A stretch of DNA of 51,062 nucleotides, from positions 1 through 51,062 of the forward strand of contig CAZFMX010000014.1 of NCBI GenBank assembly GCA_964520425.1, read 5' to 3'. Under the pieces are notes generated by a model. That model worked only from the letters and a program-made list of their open reading frames with translations. It had not been told where the DNA came from and ran no database searches. Below are positions 32,590 through 42,060 of the stretch, one piece after another. This DNA is from JAFGFY01 sp964520425 (GTDB taxonomy: Bacteria; Desulfobacterota; DSM-4660; Desulfatiglandales; HGW-15). Position numbers and translations under genes: made by a program. Numbering within the stretch: position 1 is the stretch's first letter; every line of letters starts with the position of its first letter.

Positions 32590-34830
32590 ATGAACACGCT
32601 ATTTGATAACATCAAAACCAAGCCGAACAAAGACGCTCTCATTGAGCTGGAAGGCCAGATTGAGAGACTGACCTACACCAATGAGGAGACTGGATACACA
32701 GTGGCAAAGGTCAAGGTCTCCGGGTATTTGGACCCGATTACCGCAGTAGGGAACCTTGTGGCGCCGACGCCCGGGGCGATATTGATGATGAAGGGCGCCT
32801 GGTTGGAACACCCCAAATTTGGAAGGCAATTCAAGGTTGTAGCCCATCGGATGAAGATCCCTTCCTCTGTGGAGGGGATTAAGAAGTATCTGGGTTCAGG
32901 GCTTATTGCAGGCATCGGACCGGTTATGGCCTCCCGAATTGTGGAAAGGTTCGGAGAAGAAACCCTGGAGGTGATTGACCATCGTACGGAAGAACTCGAG
33001 AAAGTAGAGGGGATTGGTCGGAAACGAGTCCAGATGATCAAAAGGGCCTGGGATGAACAAGCGGATATTCGAGAGGTGATGATTTTTCTCCAAGGCCACG
33101 GTGTAAGCTCCGGATATGCCACAAAGATTTTCAAGAGATATGGACACAACTCCATTTCCGTATTGAATGAAAATCCTTATACTCTTGCGACAGATGTCTA
33201 TGGCATTGGGTTTCAGATGGCCGACCGAATCGCTGAAAAGCTCGGTTTTAAGAAGACGGCTCCTGTCCGAGCCGAGGCCGGAATTCTATATCTTCTGGGA
33301 CAGATTTCAGAAGAAGGGCATGTCTATTATCCCTATGAACTCCTTATAGAGAAGTGCAGAGAAGTCCTGGAGGTGGATCGGGAAATTGTCGTCGAGGCCT
33401 TTGGCCGAATCGCCTTTGAGAAGAAGGTATTGACCGAAGATATCAATTCGGATTTTGAGGAATTTCTGGCGAATCAAAAATCGGTCTATTTACCTCAGTT
33501 CCATAGGGCTGAAACGGGAATTGCCTACCTTCTATCCGGTTTGCACTCTTCGCTCAAAGCCATCCGCAAAATCGATGCGGATAAGGCTATTGAGTGGGTT
33601 CAAGGACAAATCAGGCTCGAATTGGCTCCAAAACAGATTGAGGCAGTGAGAAGAGCGATATCCGATAAGGTCATGGTGATTACCGGAGGGCCAGGCACCG
33701 GAAAGACGACCATCATCAACGCGGTTATCAAAATCTACAGGGCTATGGGCGCAAGGATACTCCTGGCGGCTCCAACAGGACGGGCATCCAAACGGATGAG
33801 CGAGGCAACGGGTTATCCGGCAAAGACCATCCACAGATTGCTGGGCTACAGTTTTCAAAAAGGGGGATTTCAGAAAAACCAGGCTCGACCTCTGGAGGTG
33901 GACGTCCTCATCCTGGATGAGGTCTCTATGGTGGACACGATTCTCATGTATCACTTGCTCAAGGCGGTGCCACCGGAGGCTACCGTGATCTTGGTGGGAG
34001 ACGTGTATCAACTGCCTTCCGTGGGCGCGGGCAGCGTTCTTAAAGACATCATCAGATCTCAAGGAGTTTCCGTTGTGGAGTTAAAGGAGATCTTTCGACA
34101 AGCAGAGGAAAGCCAGATCATTGTCAACTCCCACAAGATTCACAACGGCCAGGTCCCGGAGCTCAAATTCGGCAAGGAGAGTCTCGAGGACTTCTATTTT
34201 ATTGAACAAGATGATCCAGAGCAGACCCTCAAGACCATCATGGAACTGGTGTGTGAGCGTATTCCCCGGCGGTTCAGCCTGGATCCTATTGACGGAATTC
34301 AGGTCCTCTCTCCCATGCATAAGGGGGTCGTTGGAACGGAAAACCTGAATAAATCCCTTCAGGATGCGTTGAACCCGTCCAAGGTCGAAATGGTTAGAGG
34401 TGACAGGAATTTTCGGCTGTATGACAAGGTGATGCAGATAAGAAATAACTATGAAAAAGAGGTATTTAACGGAGATATTGGAAGGATCACTTCCATTGAT
34501 CCGGAAAACCGGGAAGTGACGATTACCTTTGAAGAGACCCCGATCCCTTATGACTTTTTTGAGCTTGATGAAATCGCCCTTGCTTATGCCATTTCCGTCC
34601 ATAAATCCCAGGGCAGCGAGTATCCGGCCGTGGTGATTCCCATCTTGTCCCAACACTACATCCTCCTTCAAAGGAATCTGATCTATACGGCCGTGACACG
34701 GGGAAAGAGATTGGTGATTATGGTGGGGAGCAAAAAAGCGCTCGCCATGGGAATCAAGAATGACAGAATTATGCGGAGGTATACGTATCTGTGTGAGAGA
34801 CTCAAAGAGGCACTGGCTGGGGATGTCTGA
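32590..34830 (+). CDS. recD2: RecD2-type SF1B DNA helicase
   Basis: 5'-3' helicase of the RecD2 group, present without RecBC nearby. About 746 residues from ATG 32590 (the frame opens at TTG 32530). The N-terminal domain begins ELEGQIERLTYTNEETGYTV, followed by helix-hairpin-helix repeats (EKVEGIGRKRVQMIK, DVYGIGFQMADRIAEK). The helicase core has Walker A GGPGTGKTTI near 366, DEVSMVD near 443 and the C-terminal ISVHKSQGSEYPAVV. RecD2 acts in repair and tolerance of DNA damage in bacteria such as Deinococcus and Bacillus. Confidence 0.93.
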   Translation: MNTLFDNIKTKPNKDALIELEGQIERLTYTNEETGYTVAKVKVSGYLDPITAVGNLVAPTPGAILMMKGAWLEHPKFGRQFKVVAHRMKIPSSVEGIKKYLGSGLIAGIGPVMASRIVERFGEETLEVIDHRTEELEKVEGIGRKRVQMIKRAWDEQADIREVMIFLQGHGVSSGYATKIFKRYGHNSISVLNENPYTLATDVYGIGFQMADRIAEKLGFKKTAPVRAEAGILYLLGQISEEGHVYYPYELLIEKCREVLEVDREIVVEAFGRIAFEKKVLTEDINSDFEEFLANQKSVYLPQFHRAETGIAYLLSGLHSSLKAIRKIDADKAIEWVQGQIRLELAPKQIEAVRRAISDKVMVITGGPGTGKTTIINAVIKIYRAMGARILLAAPTGRASKRMSEATGYPAKTIHRLLGYSFQKGGFQKNQARPLEVDVLILDEVSMVDTILMYHLLKAVPPEATVILVGDVYQLPSVGAGSVLKDIIRSQGVSVVELKEIFRQAEESQIIVNSHKIHNGQVPELKFGKESLEDFYFIEQDDPEQTLKTIMELVCERIPRRFSLDPIDGIQVLSPMHKGVVGTENLNKSLQDALNPSKVEMVRGDRNFRLYDKVMQIRNNYEKEVFNGDIGRITSIDPENREVTITFEETPIPYDFFELDEIALAYAISVHKSQGSEYPAVVIPILSQHYILLQRNLIYTAVTRGKRLVIMVGSKKALAMGIKNDRIMRRYTYLCERLKEALAGDV

Positions 34831-34961
34831 AAATTGCTTTTCCCATTTATCCTTGATTCATAAGATGATTTATTGTGAATAGACAAGTAAAATCGATGGG
34901 TTTTGCGTGATGAATTTGTGTTTATTGGGGGAGTGAACCAGATACAGAGGGAGATCGTCTC

Positions 34962-36548
34962 ATGGCTGACAATCCATGTATACCTGTTAAGTCTTTTGTT
35001 CGTCACATTATAAATTCACTGTGCTCAAAGGGTTGTTGGGGTGGTCTCAAGTGGTCGGCGAGGATCATTATTACTGCCTTCATAATAGTCCTTTCTGCGA
35101 ATCCCGCAGTCGCTGACGGCGACCCATACCTTGTAAAGGACATCAATCCGGGATCAGGCGATTCGGATCCCCGCGCCCCGACAGCTGTGAACGGGACTCT
35201 GTTTTTCACGGCAAACGACGGTGTGAATGTATCGGCGTTGTGGAAGAGTGACGGTACGGAAGAGGGCACCATACTGATCAAGCGATTCGAGTATCCCGGT
35301 GACGATTATCCATTTAATAGCCTGAGTTATAGCCTAACAAATGTAAACGGGACTCTGTTTTTCGGAGCCGACAACCTCGTGAACGGGTATGAGTTATGGA
35401 AGAGTGACGGCACGGAAACAGGCACGGTGCTGGTGAAGGACATCAACCCGGGGTCAGGCGGTTCGTATCCCAGCTCCTTGACAGCCATGATCGGGTTGCT
35501 TTTCTTCGAGGCCGACGACGACGTGAACAAAGATGTGTTGTGGAAGAGTGACGGCACGGAAGAGGGTACGGTACTGGTCAAGGACATCCTTCCGGGATCA
35601 GACTATTCGGACTATTCGTATCTCGGCTCCCTGACGGTGTTAAACGGGACGCTGTTCTTCGGTACCAACGACCTCGTGAACGGGTATGAGTTATGGAAGA
35701 GTGACGGCACAGAAACGGGCACGGTGCTGGTGAAGGACATCAACCCGGGATCAGACGGTTCGAATCCCGACTCCTTAACAACTGTGAACGGATCGTTGTT
35801 CTTCAGGGCCTACGACGGTATGAACGGGTATGAGTTGTGGAGGAGTGACGGCACGGAAGAGGGCACGGTGCTGGTTAAGGACATCAACCCGGGATCAGGC
35901 GATTCGTGGCCCAGCTTCTTGACGGTGATGAACGGGACGCTGTTCTTCACGGCCGCCGACGGCGTGAACGGGTATGGGTTGTGGAGAAGTGACGGCACGG
36001 AAGCGGGCACGATACTGGTGAAGAACATCAACACGGGATCAGGCGGTTCGGGTCCCCTCTCCCTGACAGTGGTGAACGGGACGCTGTTCTTCGAGACCCG
36101 CAGCGGCGTGAACGGGTATGATGAGTTGTGGAGAAGTGACGGCACGGAAACGGGCACTGTGGTGATCAAACGATTCATAAAAGGCAGCATCATTGATCAC
36201 CTCGATAACCTGACCAATATGAACGGGACGCTGTTCTTCACGGTCGACGATGACGTGAATGGGCGGGAGTTGTGGAAGAGTGACGGCACGGAAGCGGGCA
36301 CGGTGCTGGTCAAGGACATCTACCCGGGATCAGACGGTTCGTCTCCCGATTTCCTGACAGCGGTGAACGAGACTCTTTTTTTCAGTGCTGATGACGGTTT
36401 ATACGGGCGGGAGTTATGGGCATATTCTAATGACAGCGGCGATGATGACGATTCAGACAGCGATACGCCCATCCCTGGTGGCGGAGGCGATGGCAGCAGC
36501 GGCTGCTTCATTTCTACAACGGCCTATGGCTCATTTATTTTACCCTAA
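34962..36548 (+). CDS. Secreted ELWxSDGT-repeat protein with truncated CFI box
   Basis: 528 residues. The signal region (about 1-52, helix SARIITAFIIVLSANPAVA-like) suggests export. The body is a tandem repeat of about 48 residues with the pattern NGTLFF..ddgvNgyELWkSDGTEtGTvLVKDInPGS; eight LWxSDGT units and a ninth degenerate one (ELWAYSND) make a beta-propeller likely. The tail is Asp-rich, then GGGGDGSSGCFISTTAYGSF. That is the start of a C-terminal box usually several dozen residues longer; here a stop follows after FILP. GAGGGAGATCGTC precedes the ATG. Surface or extracellular location is inferred. Confidence 0.85.
   Translation: MADNPCIPVKSFVRHIINSLCSKGCWGGLKWSARIIITAFIIVLSANPAVADGDPYLVKDINPGSGDSDPRAPTAVNGTLFFTANDGVNVSALWKSDGTEEGTILIKRFEYPGDDYPFNSLSYSLTNVNGTLFFGADNLVNGYELWKSDGTETGTVLVKDINPGSGGSYPSSLTAMIGLLFFEADDDVNKDVLWKSDGTEEGTVLVKDILPGSDYSDYSYLGSLTVLNGTLFFGTNDLVNGYELWKSDGTETGTVLVKDINPGSDGSNPDSLTTVNGSLFFRAYDGMNGYELWRSDGTEEGTVLVKDINPGSGDSWPSFLTVMNGTLFFTAADGVNGYGLWRSDGTEAGTILVKNINTGSGGSGPLSLTVVNGTLFFETRSGVNGYDELWRSDGTETGTVVIKRFIKGSIIDHLDNLTNMNGTLFFTVDDDVNGRELWKSDGTEAGTVLVKDIYPGSDGSSPDFLTAVNETLFFSADDGLYGRELWAYSNDSGDDDDSDSDTPIPGGGGDGSSGCFISTTAYGSFILP
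35372..35760 (+). repeat. Near-identical direct repeats inside the ELW-DGT gene
   Basis: Copies of about 75 nt around 35375-35450 and 35678-35755 are nearly identical (shared stretch CCTCGTGAACGGGTATGAG continuing through GAAGAGTGACGGCAC). Close nucleotide identity between repeats points to recent duplication or gene conversion and could allow blade number to vary. Confidence 0.7.
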
Positions 36549-36660
36549 ACCTTTGAACGTTGAACCTTTTTACCCAGTTCGACATGCTGTGTCTAACGGG
36601 GTGAATCCTGAACACTTAGCTCTTTTCGATCCAGAAATAGAAAATCAACACTTACGTTGT

Positions 36661-36800
36661 TTTCAGATCAGAAATGAGCAATTTTTCGCAAGATCTAGGA
36701 AAGCAAGGGGGTGGGCGGAGACGTACGAATAGTACGTCGCACAACCAGCCACCGCAGTTTGACGAAGAGATTGTGAAAAAAGGCCCTTTCTGGCTGGAAA
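36661..36800 (-). repeat. P2 palindromic element, copy 4 (purD stop)
   Basis: On the minus strand it begins on the base after the purD TAG. TTTCCAGCCAGAAA pairs, with mismatches, with the other end (plus TTTCAGATCAGAAA, 36661-36674). Inside are CTTTTTTCACAATCTCTTCG and a perfect GACGTAC-GAATA-GTACGTC hairpin. This is a second subtype, shared with the copy at 50116-50259, in which the GAAA hairpin is replaced by a GTAC-type hairpin. Confidence 0.75.
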
Positions 36801-38087
36801 CTAGCTTTTTTCTCTTGTCACAGCACGATACCCGATGTCCGTGCGATAGTAGACATTATCCCATTGAATTTTTTCCACCAGATCATAGGCCCTTTTCTGC
36901 GCGTCGCCTACCGAATCGCCCAAAGCAGTGACGCATAAGACCCGACCTCCGCTAGTCACCACCTGGCCGTCCTTTATCTTGGTCCCTGCATGGAAGACCT
37001 TTAGACCCTCTTGTTCTTTCACAGGCAGCCAGGAGATGATATGCCCTTTGGTGTAGGATTCAGGGTACCCTCCTGCCGCCATGACCACGCCCAAAGAAGC
37101 ACGATTATCCCATTCAGCAGTCACTTCATCGAGACGATGGTCCAGAGCGGCAAGGCAGAGTTGAATGAAATCGGATTTGAGACGCAGTAGGATGGGCTGC
37201 GTCTCAGGGTCGCCGAAACGGCAGTTGTATTCCAACACTTTGGGTGTCCCGTCTTTATCAATCATCAGGCCCGCATAGAGAAATCCCATATAAGGAAATC
37301 CCTCTTTCTCCATACCCTTGACGGTGGGTTCAATGACTTCTTTCATGGTCAGTGAATAGATTTCAGGTGTGACGACCGGTGCGGGAGAATAGGCCCCCAT
37401 ACCGCCGGTATTGAGTCCGGTGTCGCCGTTGTTAATCGTTTTGTGATCCTGGGATGTGGCGAGAGGAAGGATGTTTTTCTCATCAACCATGACGATAAAG
37501 CTGGCCTCTTCACCAGTGAGAAACTCTTCAATCACCACTTTCTTTCCGGCATCCCCAAAATCTTTTCCCGACAGCATGCCTTGAACAGCCTGAATGGCCT
37601 CTCCTTCGGTTTGAGCAAGGATTACACCTTTGCCTGCTGCCAACCCATCCGCTTTAACCACAATAGGAGCGCCTTGTTTCTGAATATAGGCCTTCGCTGG
37701 CTCCAGCTCGGTGAAATTTTCATAAGCCGCGGTTGGAATCTGATAACGGGCAAGGAAGTCCTTGGTGAAGGCCTTGGAACCCTCCAATTGAGCGGCGCCT
37801 TTGGTGGGACCAAAGCATCGTAATCCCTTTTCCGCAAAACGATCTACGAGCCCGTCCGTGAGTGGCGCTTCCGGCCCGACAATGGTCAGTTCAATCCTCT
37901 CTTTTTCCGCGAAGTTTACGAGGGCATCTATGTCCGATACGCCAATATCTACGTTCTCTACGCCCGGTTCCAAGGCCGTGCCTGCGTTGCCCGGTGCCAC
38001 ATAGACTTTTTCAACCAGATCCGATTTTGCGGACTTCCAAGCCAGGGCATGCTCTCTCCCGCCGCTACCGATAATGAGTGCTTTCAT
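36801..38087 (-). CDS. purD: Phosphoribosylamine-glycine ligase (GARS)
   Basis: ATP-grasp enzyme of purine synthesis: phosphoribosylamine + glycine + ATP give glycinamide ribonucleotide. 428 residues, the normal length. It starts MKALIIGSGGREHALAWK, then VYVAPGNAGTA, TIVGPEAPLTDGLVD, GPTKGAAQLEGSKAFTK, VVKADGLAAGKGVILA, the ATP-grasp core EEFLTGEEASFIVMVD, then GGMGAYSPAPVVTPE and YNCRFGDPETQPIL. GGGAG stands 6 nt before the ATG. Other pur genes are not adjacent. Confidence 0.96.
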   Translation of the reverse strand: MKALIIGSGGREHALAWKSAKSDLVEKVYVAPGNAGTALEPGVENVDIGVSDIDALVNFAEKERIELTIVGPEAPLTDGLVDRFAEKGLRCFGPTKGAAQLEGSKAFTKDFLARYQIPTAAYENFTELEPAKAYIQKQGAPIVVKADGLAAGKGVILAQTEGEAIQAVQGMLSGKDFGDAGKKVVIEEFLTGEEASFIVMVDEKNILPLATSQDHKTINNGDTGLNTGGMGAYSPAPVVTPEIYSLTMKEVIEPTVKGMEKEGFPYMGFLYAGLMIDKDGTPKVLEYNCRFGDPETQPILLRLKSDFIQLCLAALDHRLDEVTAEWDNRASLGVVMAAGGYPESYTKGHIISWLPVKEQEGLKVFHAGTKIKDGQVVTSGGRVLCVTALGDSVGDAQKRAYDLVEKIQWDNVYYRTDIGYRAVTREKS

Positions 38088-38101
38088 GTTAAACTCCCAT
38101 T

Positions 38102-38247
38102 TTGTGCCCGCCCAGAAATGGCTATTTTGCCCAATCTCTGCGTCAGACTCGGATTTTGATCCTCGGAGTACTATTTTGTATGCCTGCGGTCAAAATCCTC
38201 CTCTTCCTTGATCTTGAACAAAATATCTCATTTCTGGACGGGCACAA
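38102..38247 (+). repeat. P2 palindromic element, copy 5
   Basis: End arms TTGTGCCCGCCCAGAAATG (38102-38120) and CATTTCTGGACGGGCACAA (38229-38247) pair over 19 positions with one C/A (a G-U on the minus-strand RNA). Core blocks TATTTTGCCCAATCTCTGCG, TCAGACTCGG, ATTTTGATCCTCGGAGTACT and CTTGATCTTGAACAAAAT are present. This is the only copy not at a stop codon: it lies upstream of purD, in the divergent purD-AOR gap. Confidence 0.85.
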
Positions 38248-38291
38248 GTTAATTAATCTGATTTCAATTCCCCACCGCTTGTGGCGTTTTT

Positions 38292-38428
38292 GTCATTCCC
38301 GCGCCCGTCCGCCGCAATAGCTTAGCTATGGAGGGTGGAAAAGCGGGAATCTAGATTCCCCTTCGACATTGCTCAGGGTGGTGAGCATGTCGAACTACGG
38401 ATAAGCCCTTTGGGTTTTCCGGAATGAC
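38292..38428. repeat. P3 palindrome (GTCATTCC...GGAATGAC)
   Basis: Ends GTCATTCCC (38292-38300) and GGAATGAC (38421-38428) pair. Inside are a perfect 16-bp palindrome GGGAATCTAGATTCCC (38345-38360) and a long hairpin TTCGACATTGCTCA / TGAGCATGTCGAA (38362-38394). A related element is at 42061-42174. The rest of the gap to the AOR gene (38429-38637) shows nothing I can identify. Confidence 0.75.
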
Positions 38429-38637
38429 GTCTTGGCACCCATCTGCTCTGCGACTGTTCTTATTTTCTTGGATGAACCCGGTTGGGATCAGAGTATAGGG
38501 AAGGAGGCATAAGGTGTCAAGAGATGAGAATTGCTGCTGATTTCAAGAAATGGCAGAGATATCTTCTTGCAGATTCTCTAGAAACTTGATAGCGTTACAT
38601 CCTTTATGAACTGCGGAAACAGGAAGGAACCACGAAG

Positions 38638-40776
38638 ATGGAATATAACCTATCAGAACTTACATCAATGGAATATGATCGCCCGGAAGTCGACAAAGGG
38701 TACGCCAATCAAACCCTACATATTGATGTTTCCAAACCTGACATTGTCATCAGACCGGTCACGGATCAGATGAAGGAGATCTTCATCGGAGGAAAGGGAT
38801 TCGATTTATGGCTGCTTTGGCAGGCTGTGACGCCCGAGACGCGATGGAATGACCCTGAAAACGCCATTTGTATTGCCTCCGGGCCTATGGGGGGGACACC
38901 CGCCTATCCGGGATCGGGAAAGAGCATTGTGGCTTCCCTGTCTCCGTTGACAGGGTCGGTGATGGATTCCAATGTGGGCGGTTATTTCGGCCCTTATCTC
39001 AAATTCTCGGGATTTGACGCCCTTGCGATTCAAGGAAAGGCCCTTAAAGACGTGGTCATCCTGGTGGATGGAAAGGATCAGAAGATTGCCGTGTACGAGG
39101 CCGAAGGGCTGCCTGAAGACGCCTACGCAGTCTCGACGATTCTAACCGAACATTTTGCAGACGGATCTCCCCGGAACATCTCAGTGGTCAGTTCCGGTCA
39201 AGGCGCAAAGAACACCTTGTTCGGGTGTCTGAATTTTACCTGGTATGATCCCAAACGAAAACGTGCCAGATTCAAGCAGGCTGGACGCGGCGGACTGGGG
39301 ACGGTATTTGCCGATAAAAAGATCAAGGCCGTTGTGGCCCGGTGGGGTTCGGTCACCATGGATACCAACCGTCCTGCGGACAAGGAGGCCCTTAAAAAGG
39401 TGGCTAAACTCCATTCAAATGAAATCGTGTCCCTGGATCCCAAACAGAATGACATGGCACGAATCGGGACAACTCATTTGGTCCCTATTATGAACGATTT
39501 TGATCTGTTGCCGACCCATAACTTCAAGTTCGGCCAACACGACGCAGCCGCTCTTATTGGGAAAGAAGTATATGGAAAAATGTTTGATCCCGGCTTTGAC
39601 GGATGCTGGATGGGTTGTACAGTGGCCTGCTCCCATGGAATCGAGGATTTCATCCCCATGAGCGGTCCCTACAAAGGTAAAAGAGTCTATGTGGACGGAC
39701 CCGAATATGAGACCATTGCCGGGTGTGGCTCAAACCTCGGAATCTTTGATCCCTATGCCATTGCCGAGATGAACTTTTACTGTGACGCTTATGGAATGGA
39801 TACCATATCCGTGGGAACCAGTATCGCCTTTGTCATGGAATGCTTTGAAATGGGGTTCATTAATACGACCCATACGGGTGGATTGGATCTTTCTTTTGGA
39901 AATAGGGTCTCGTCTCTAGAACTTATTCATCAAATGGCCGCAGGAGAGGGTTTCGGAAAGACCGTGGGGCAGGGCATTCGGGTTATGAAAAAGGTTTTCG
40001 CCGAGGAATATGGAGCAGATCCTTCCGTAATGCAGGACATCGGAATGGAATCCAAAGGATTGGAGTTCTCCGAATACATGACCAAGGAATCTCTTGCCCA
40101 GCAAGGGGGATACGGCATGGCTGTAAAAGGCCCGCAGCATGATGAGGCCTGGTTGATTTTTCTCGATATGGTCCATAATTTCATGCCCTCATTCGAGCAG
40201 AAAGCCGAAGCCCTGCATTGGTTCCCTATGTTCCGGACATGGTTCGGGCTATGTGGTCTGTGCAAACTCCCCTGGAACGATATTGTCCCGGAAGATAACA
40301 AGGGGACCCCGGAGCCCGCGAAGGTCATGAAGCATGTGGAATGGTATGCCCAATACTTCACCACGGTGACCGGTCGGAAAGCGGAACCGGATGATCTCAT
40401 TGTCATGAGTGAGGCGGTTTATAATTTTCAACGGATCTTCAGTCTTAGAATGGGTTTCGGGAAAAGAGAACATGACTCCATCCCTTATCGCGCCGTGGGG
40501 CCGGTGACTGAAGAGGAATATGAGTCCCGACAGGAACGCTATGATAGCCAGTTGAAGGAAAAACACGCTATAGATATCGAGGGAAAGTCAACAACAGAAA
40601 AGGTGGCCATTCTAAGGCGTCTTCGGGAAGAGCAGTATGAGTCATTGAAAGACGCGGTGTATGAGCGAAGGGGATGGACCTCGCAGGGCATTCCGACCGT
40701 TAACACCGCGAAACGCCTGGGCATTGATTTCCCTGAAGTTCTGGAGGTGCTCAAAGCCAATGGGGTGGATGCATGA
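38638..40776 (+). CDS. Aldehyde:ferredoxin oxidoreductase family protein
   Basis: Tungsten- or molybdenum-pterin oxidoreductase of 712 residues, longer than the roughly 600-620 of classical AOR. The N-terminal cofactor domain has GGKGFDLWLLWQ, SGPMGGTPAYPGSGKS and SVMDSNVGGYFGPYLKFSGF; the helical part has VDGPEYETIAGCGSNLGIFD and YGMDTISVGTSIAFVME. [4Fe-4S] Cys candidates are C323, C327, C331 (CWMGCTVAC, C-x3-C-x3-C rather than the classical C-x2-C-x3-C) and C539/C542 (GLCGLC). It probably oxidises an aldehyde or reduces an acid with ferredoxin; the substrate is unknown. AGGAAGG precedes the ATG. A MoaD-like gene overlaps its stop. Confidence 0.92.
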   Translation: MEYNLSELTSMEYDRPEVDKGYANQTLHIDVSKPDIVIRPVTDQMKEIFIGGKGFDLWLLWQAVTPETRWNDPENAICIASGPMGGTPAYPGSGKSIVASLSPLTGSVMDSNVGGYFGPYLKFSGFDALAIQGKALKDVVILVDGKDQKIAVYEAEGLPEDAYAVSTILTEHFADGSPRNISVVSSGQGAKNTLFGCLNFTWYDPKRKRARFKQAGRGGLGTVFADKKIKAVVARWGSVTMDTNRPADKEALKKVAKLHSNEIVSLDPKQNDMARIGTTHLVPIMNDFDLLPTHNFKFGQHDAAALIGKEVYGKMFDPGFDGCWMGCTVACSHGIEDFIPMSGPYKGKRVYVDGPEYETIAGCGSNLGIFDPYAIAEMNFYCDAYGMDTISVGTSIAFVMECFEMGFINTTHTGGLDLSFGNRVSSLELIHQMAAGEGFGKTVGQGIRVMKKVFAEEYGADPSVMQDIGMESKGLEFSEYMTKESLAQQGGYGMAVKGPQHDEAWLIFLDMVHNFMPSFEQKAEALHWFPMFRTWFGLCGLCKLPWNDIVPEDNKGTPEPAKVMKHVEWYAQYFTTVTGRKAEPDDLIVMSEAVYNFQRIFSLRMGFGKREHDSIPYRAVGPVTEEEYESRQERYDSQLKEKHAIDIEGKSTTEKVAILRRLREEQYESLKDAVYERRGWTSQGIPTVNTAKRLGIDFPEVLEVLKANGVDA

Positions 40777-40970
40777 TCTATTTGGACGGGAAGGAAATGC
40801 CGTGGCATGAGGGCATGACTGTTGCTGATCTTCTCAAACAAATTAGAGACTCTCACCCCTATGCCGTGGTGAGGGTCAATGACACGGTTGTATCCCAGCC
40901 CAACTTCGATACGCATCAAATCCCGGATCAAGCGGAGATTCTCTTGGTTCCAATGGTCTCTGGAGGGTAA
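40773..40970 (+). CDS. MoaD/ThiS-like sulfur-carrier protein
   Basis: 65 residues with the ubiquitin-like pattern of MoaD/ThiS and the essential C-terminal Gly-Gly (LVPMVSGG), which is thiocarboxylated to donate sulfur for the pterin dithiolene. MTVADLLKQI and VVRVNDTVVS are typical. It starts in the AOR stop codon (ATGA), the usual AOR-linked arrangement, and probably supplies the tungstopterin cofactor of that enzyme. Confidence 0.88.
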   Translation: MIYLDGKEMPWHEGMTVADLLKQIRDSHPYAVVRVNDTVVSQPNFDTHQIPDQAEILLVPMVSGG

Positions 40971-41006
40971 AGGAAAGGTTAAAGTGTTGTGACTTAGGGT
41001 GATAAC

Positions 41007-41999
41007 ATGAAAAAACGAATTATCAGGCTCATCGTGCTCGCAGTCGTTGTCGTGGCAGTGGTTTTCGGTATCCGCTGGCAGAAAACCCGGGAGAGTAACA
41101 ATGCCAATGGAATCCTGAAACTCTATGGGGCCATCGATATCCGAGACGCCAGCCTTGCTTTTCCCGAGCAGGAGCGCATCAATCAAGTGCTGGTGGAAGA
41201 AGGTGACAGGGTAGAGGTGGGTCAGGTTCTGGCGCGCCTTAGGACCGAGCGATTGGAGGCACAGATTCGGGAAGTCAATGCCCAAATCGCGGCTCAGGAG
41301 GAAGTGGTAAAGCGACTCAAGGCTGGAAGCCGGGCCCAGGAGATCGAACAGGCCCGGGCCCAGGTGGCTGCAGCAAAGGCCGATGTTCAAAACGCTGATG
41401 TGACTTACAAGCGGATCGAAGAGACTTCAGAGACCGGCGCTGCCAGCGATCAGGCCCTGGATGATGCGAAGTCCCGGCTCGAGGTGACCCGGGCGAGACT
41501 TAAAGTCGCTGAAAATGCCCTGGCCCTCGCCTTGGAAGGTCCCCGGAAGGAGGACATCGCTGCTGCGGAAAAAAGCCTGGACGCCTTGGAGGCAGGCCTT
41601 TCTCTTCTAAACGTTCGGCTCTCGGACATGACCCTGAAGGCTCCTGCGAGCGGAATCGTCCAGAGCAGGATTCTGGAAGTGGGGGAAATGGCGGGGCCGA
41701 CAAAACCGGTAATCACCCTCGCGCTTATAGACCCGAAGTGGGCCCGGGTATACGTTTCGGAGCCGGATCTGGGTCGGATTTCATCCGGCAAGTCTTCAAA
41801 GGTATACAGCGACTCTTTTCCCGGGAAGCCCATTGAAGGATGGATCGGCTTTATCTCTCCTACCGCTGAGTTCACACCCAAGGTTGTTCAGACCGAAGAA
41901 CTGCGGACCAAACTGGTATATGAAGTGCGGGTCTTCGTCAAAGATCCCGACGACCTTCTTCGCCTCGGCATGCCGGTGACGGTAATAGTTGATGAGTGA
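41007..41999 (+). CDS. HlyD-family periplasmic adaptor, YbhG-like
   Basis: Membrane-fusion protein of a drug-efflux ABC system. It has 330 residues: an inner-membrane anchor (7-24, rich in Val), a biotinyl-lipoyl-like half near 50-85 (RINQVLVEEGDRVEVGQVLA), a long coiled coil (about 88-205, Ala/Glu/Arg heptads), the second lipoyl half with DMTLKAPASGIVQSRILEVG, and a beta-barrel domain. The next genes encode the ATPase and two permeases, in the order known for ybhGFSR. Confidence 0.9.
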   Translation: MKKRIIRLIVLAVVVVAVVFGIRWQKTRESNNANGILKLYGAIDIRDASLAFPEQERINQVLVEEGDRVEVGQVLARLRTERLEAQIREVNAQIAAQEEVVKRLKAGSRAQEIEQARAQVAAAKADVQNADVTYKRIEETSETGAASDQALDDAKSRLEVTRARLKVAENALALALEGPRKEDIAAAEKSLDALEAGLSLLNVRLSDMTLKAPASGIVQSRILEVGEMAGPTKPVITLALIDPKWARVYVSEPDLGRISSGKSSKVYSDSFPGKPIEGWIGFISPTAEFTPKVVQTEELRTKLVYEVRVFVKDPDDLLRLGMPVTVIVDE

Positions 42000-42060
42000 G
42001 GAGGTTCATTTTATTTAAGAGACCTGACCCTTTGAGACTGTGTTACAATTTGCTGAGAAG

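Noticed and set aside
35003..36511. Minus-strand ORFs opposite the ELW-DGT gene
   Set aside because: They are antisense reflections of the repeat codons.
38429..38637. Moco/Tuco riboswitch before the AOR gene
   Set aside because: I could not find the characteristic conserved helices; only the ribosome site is clear.
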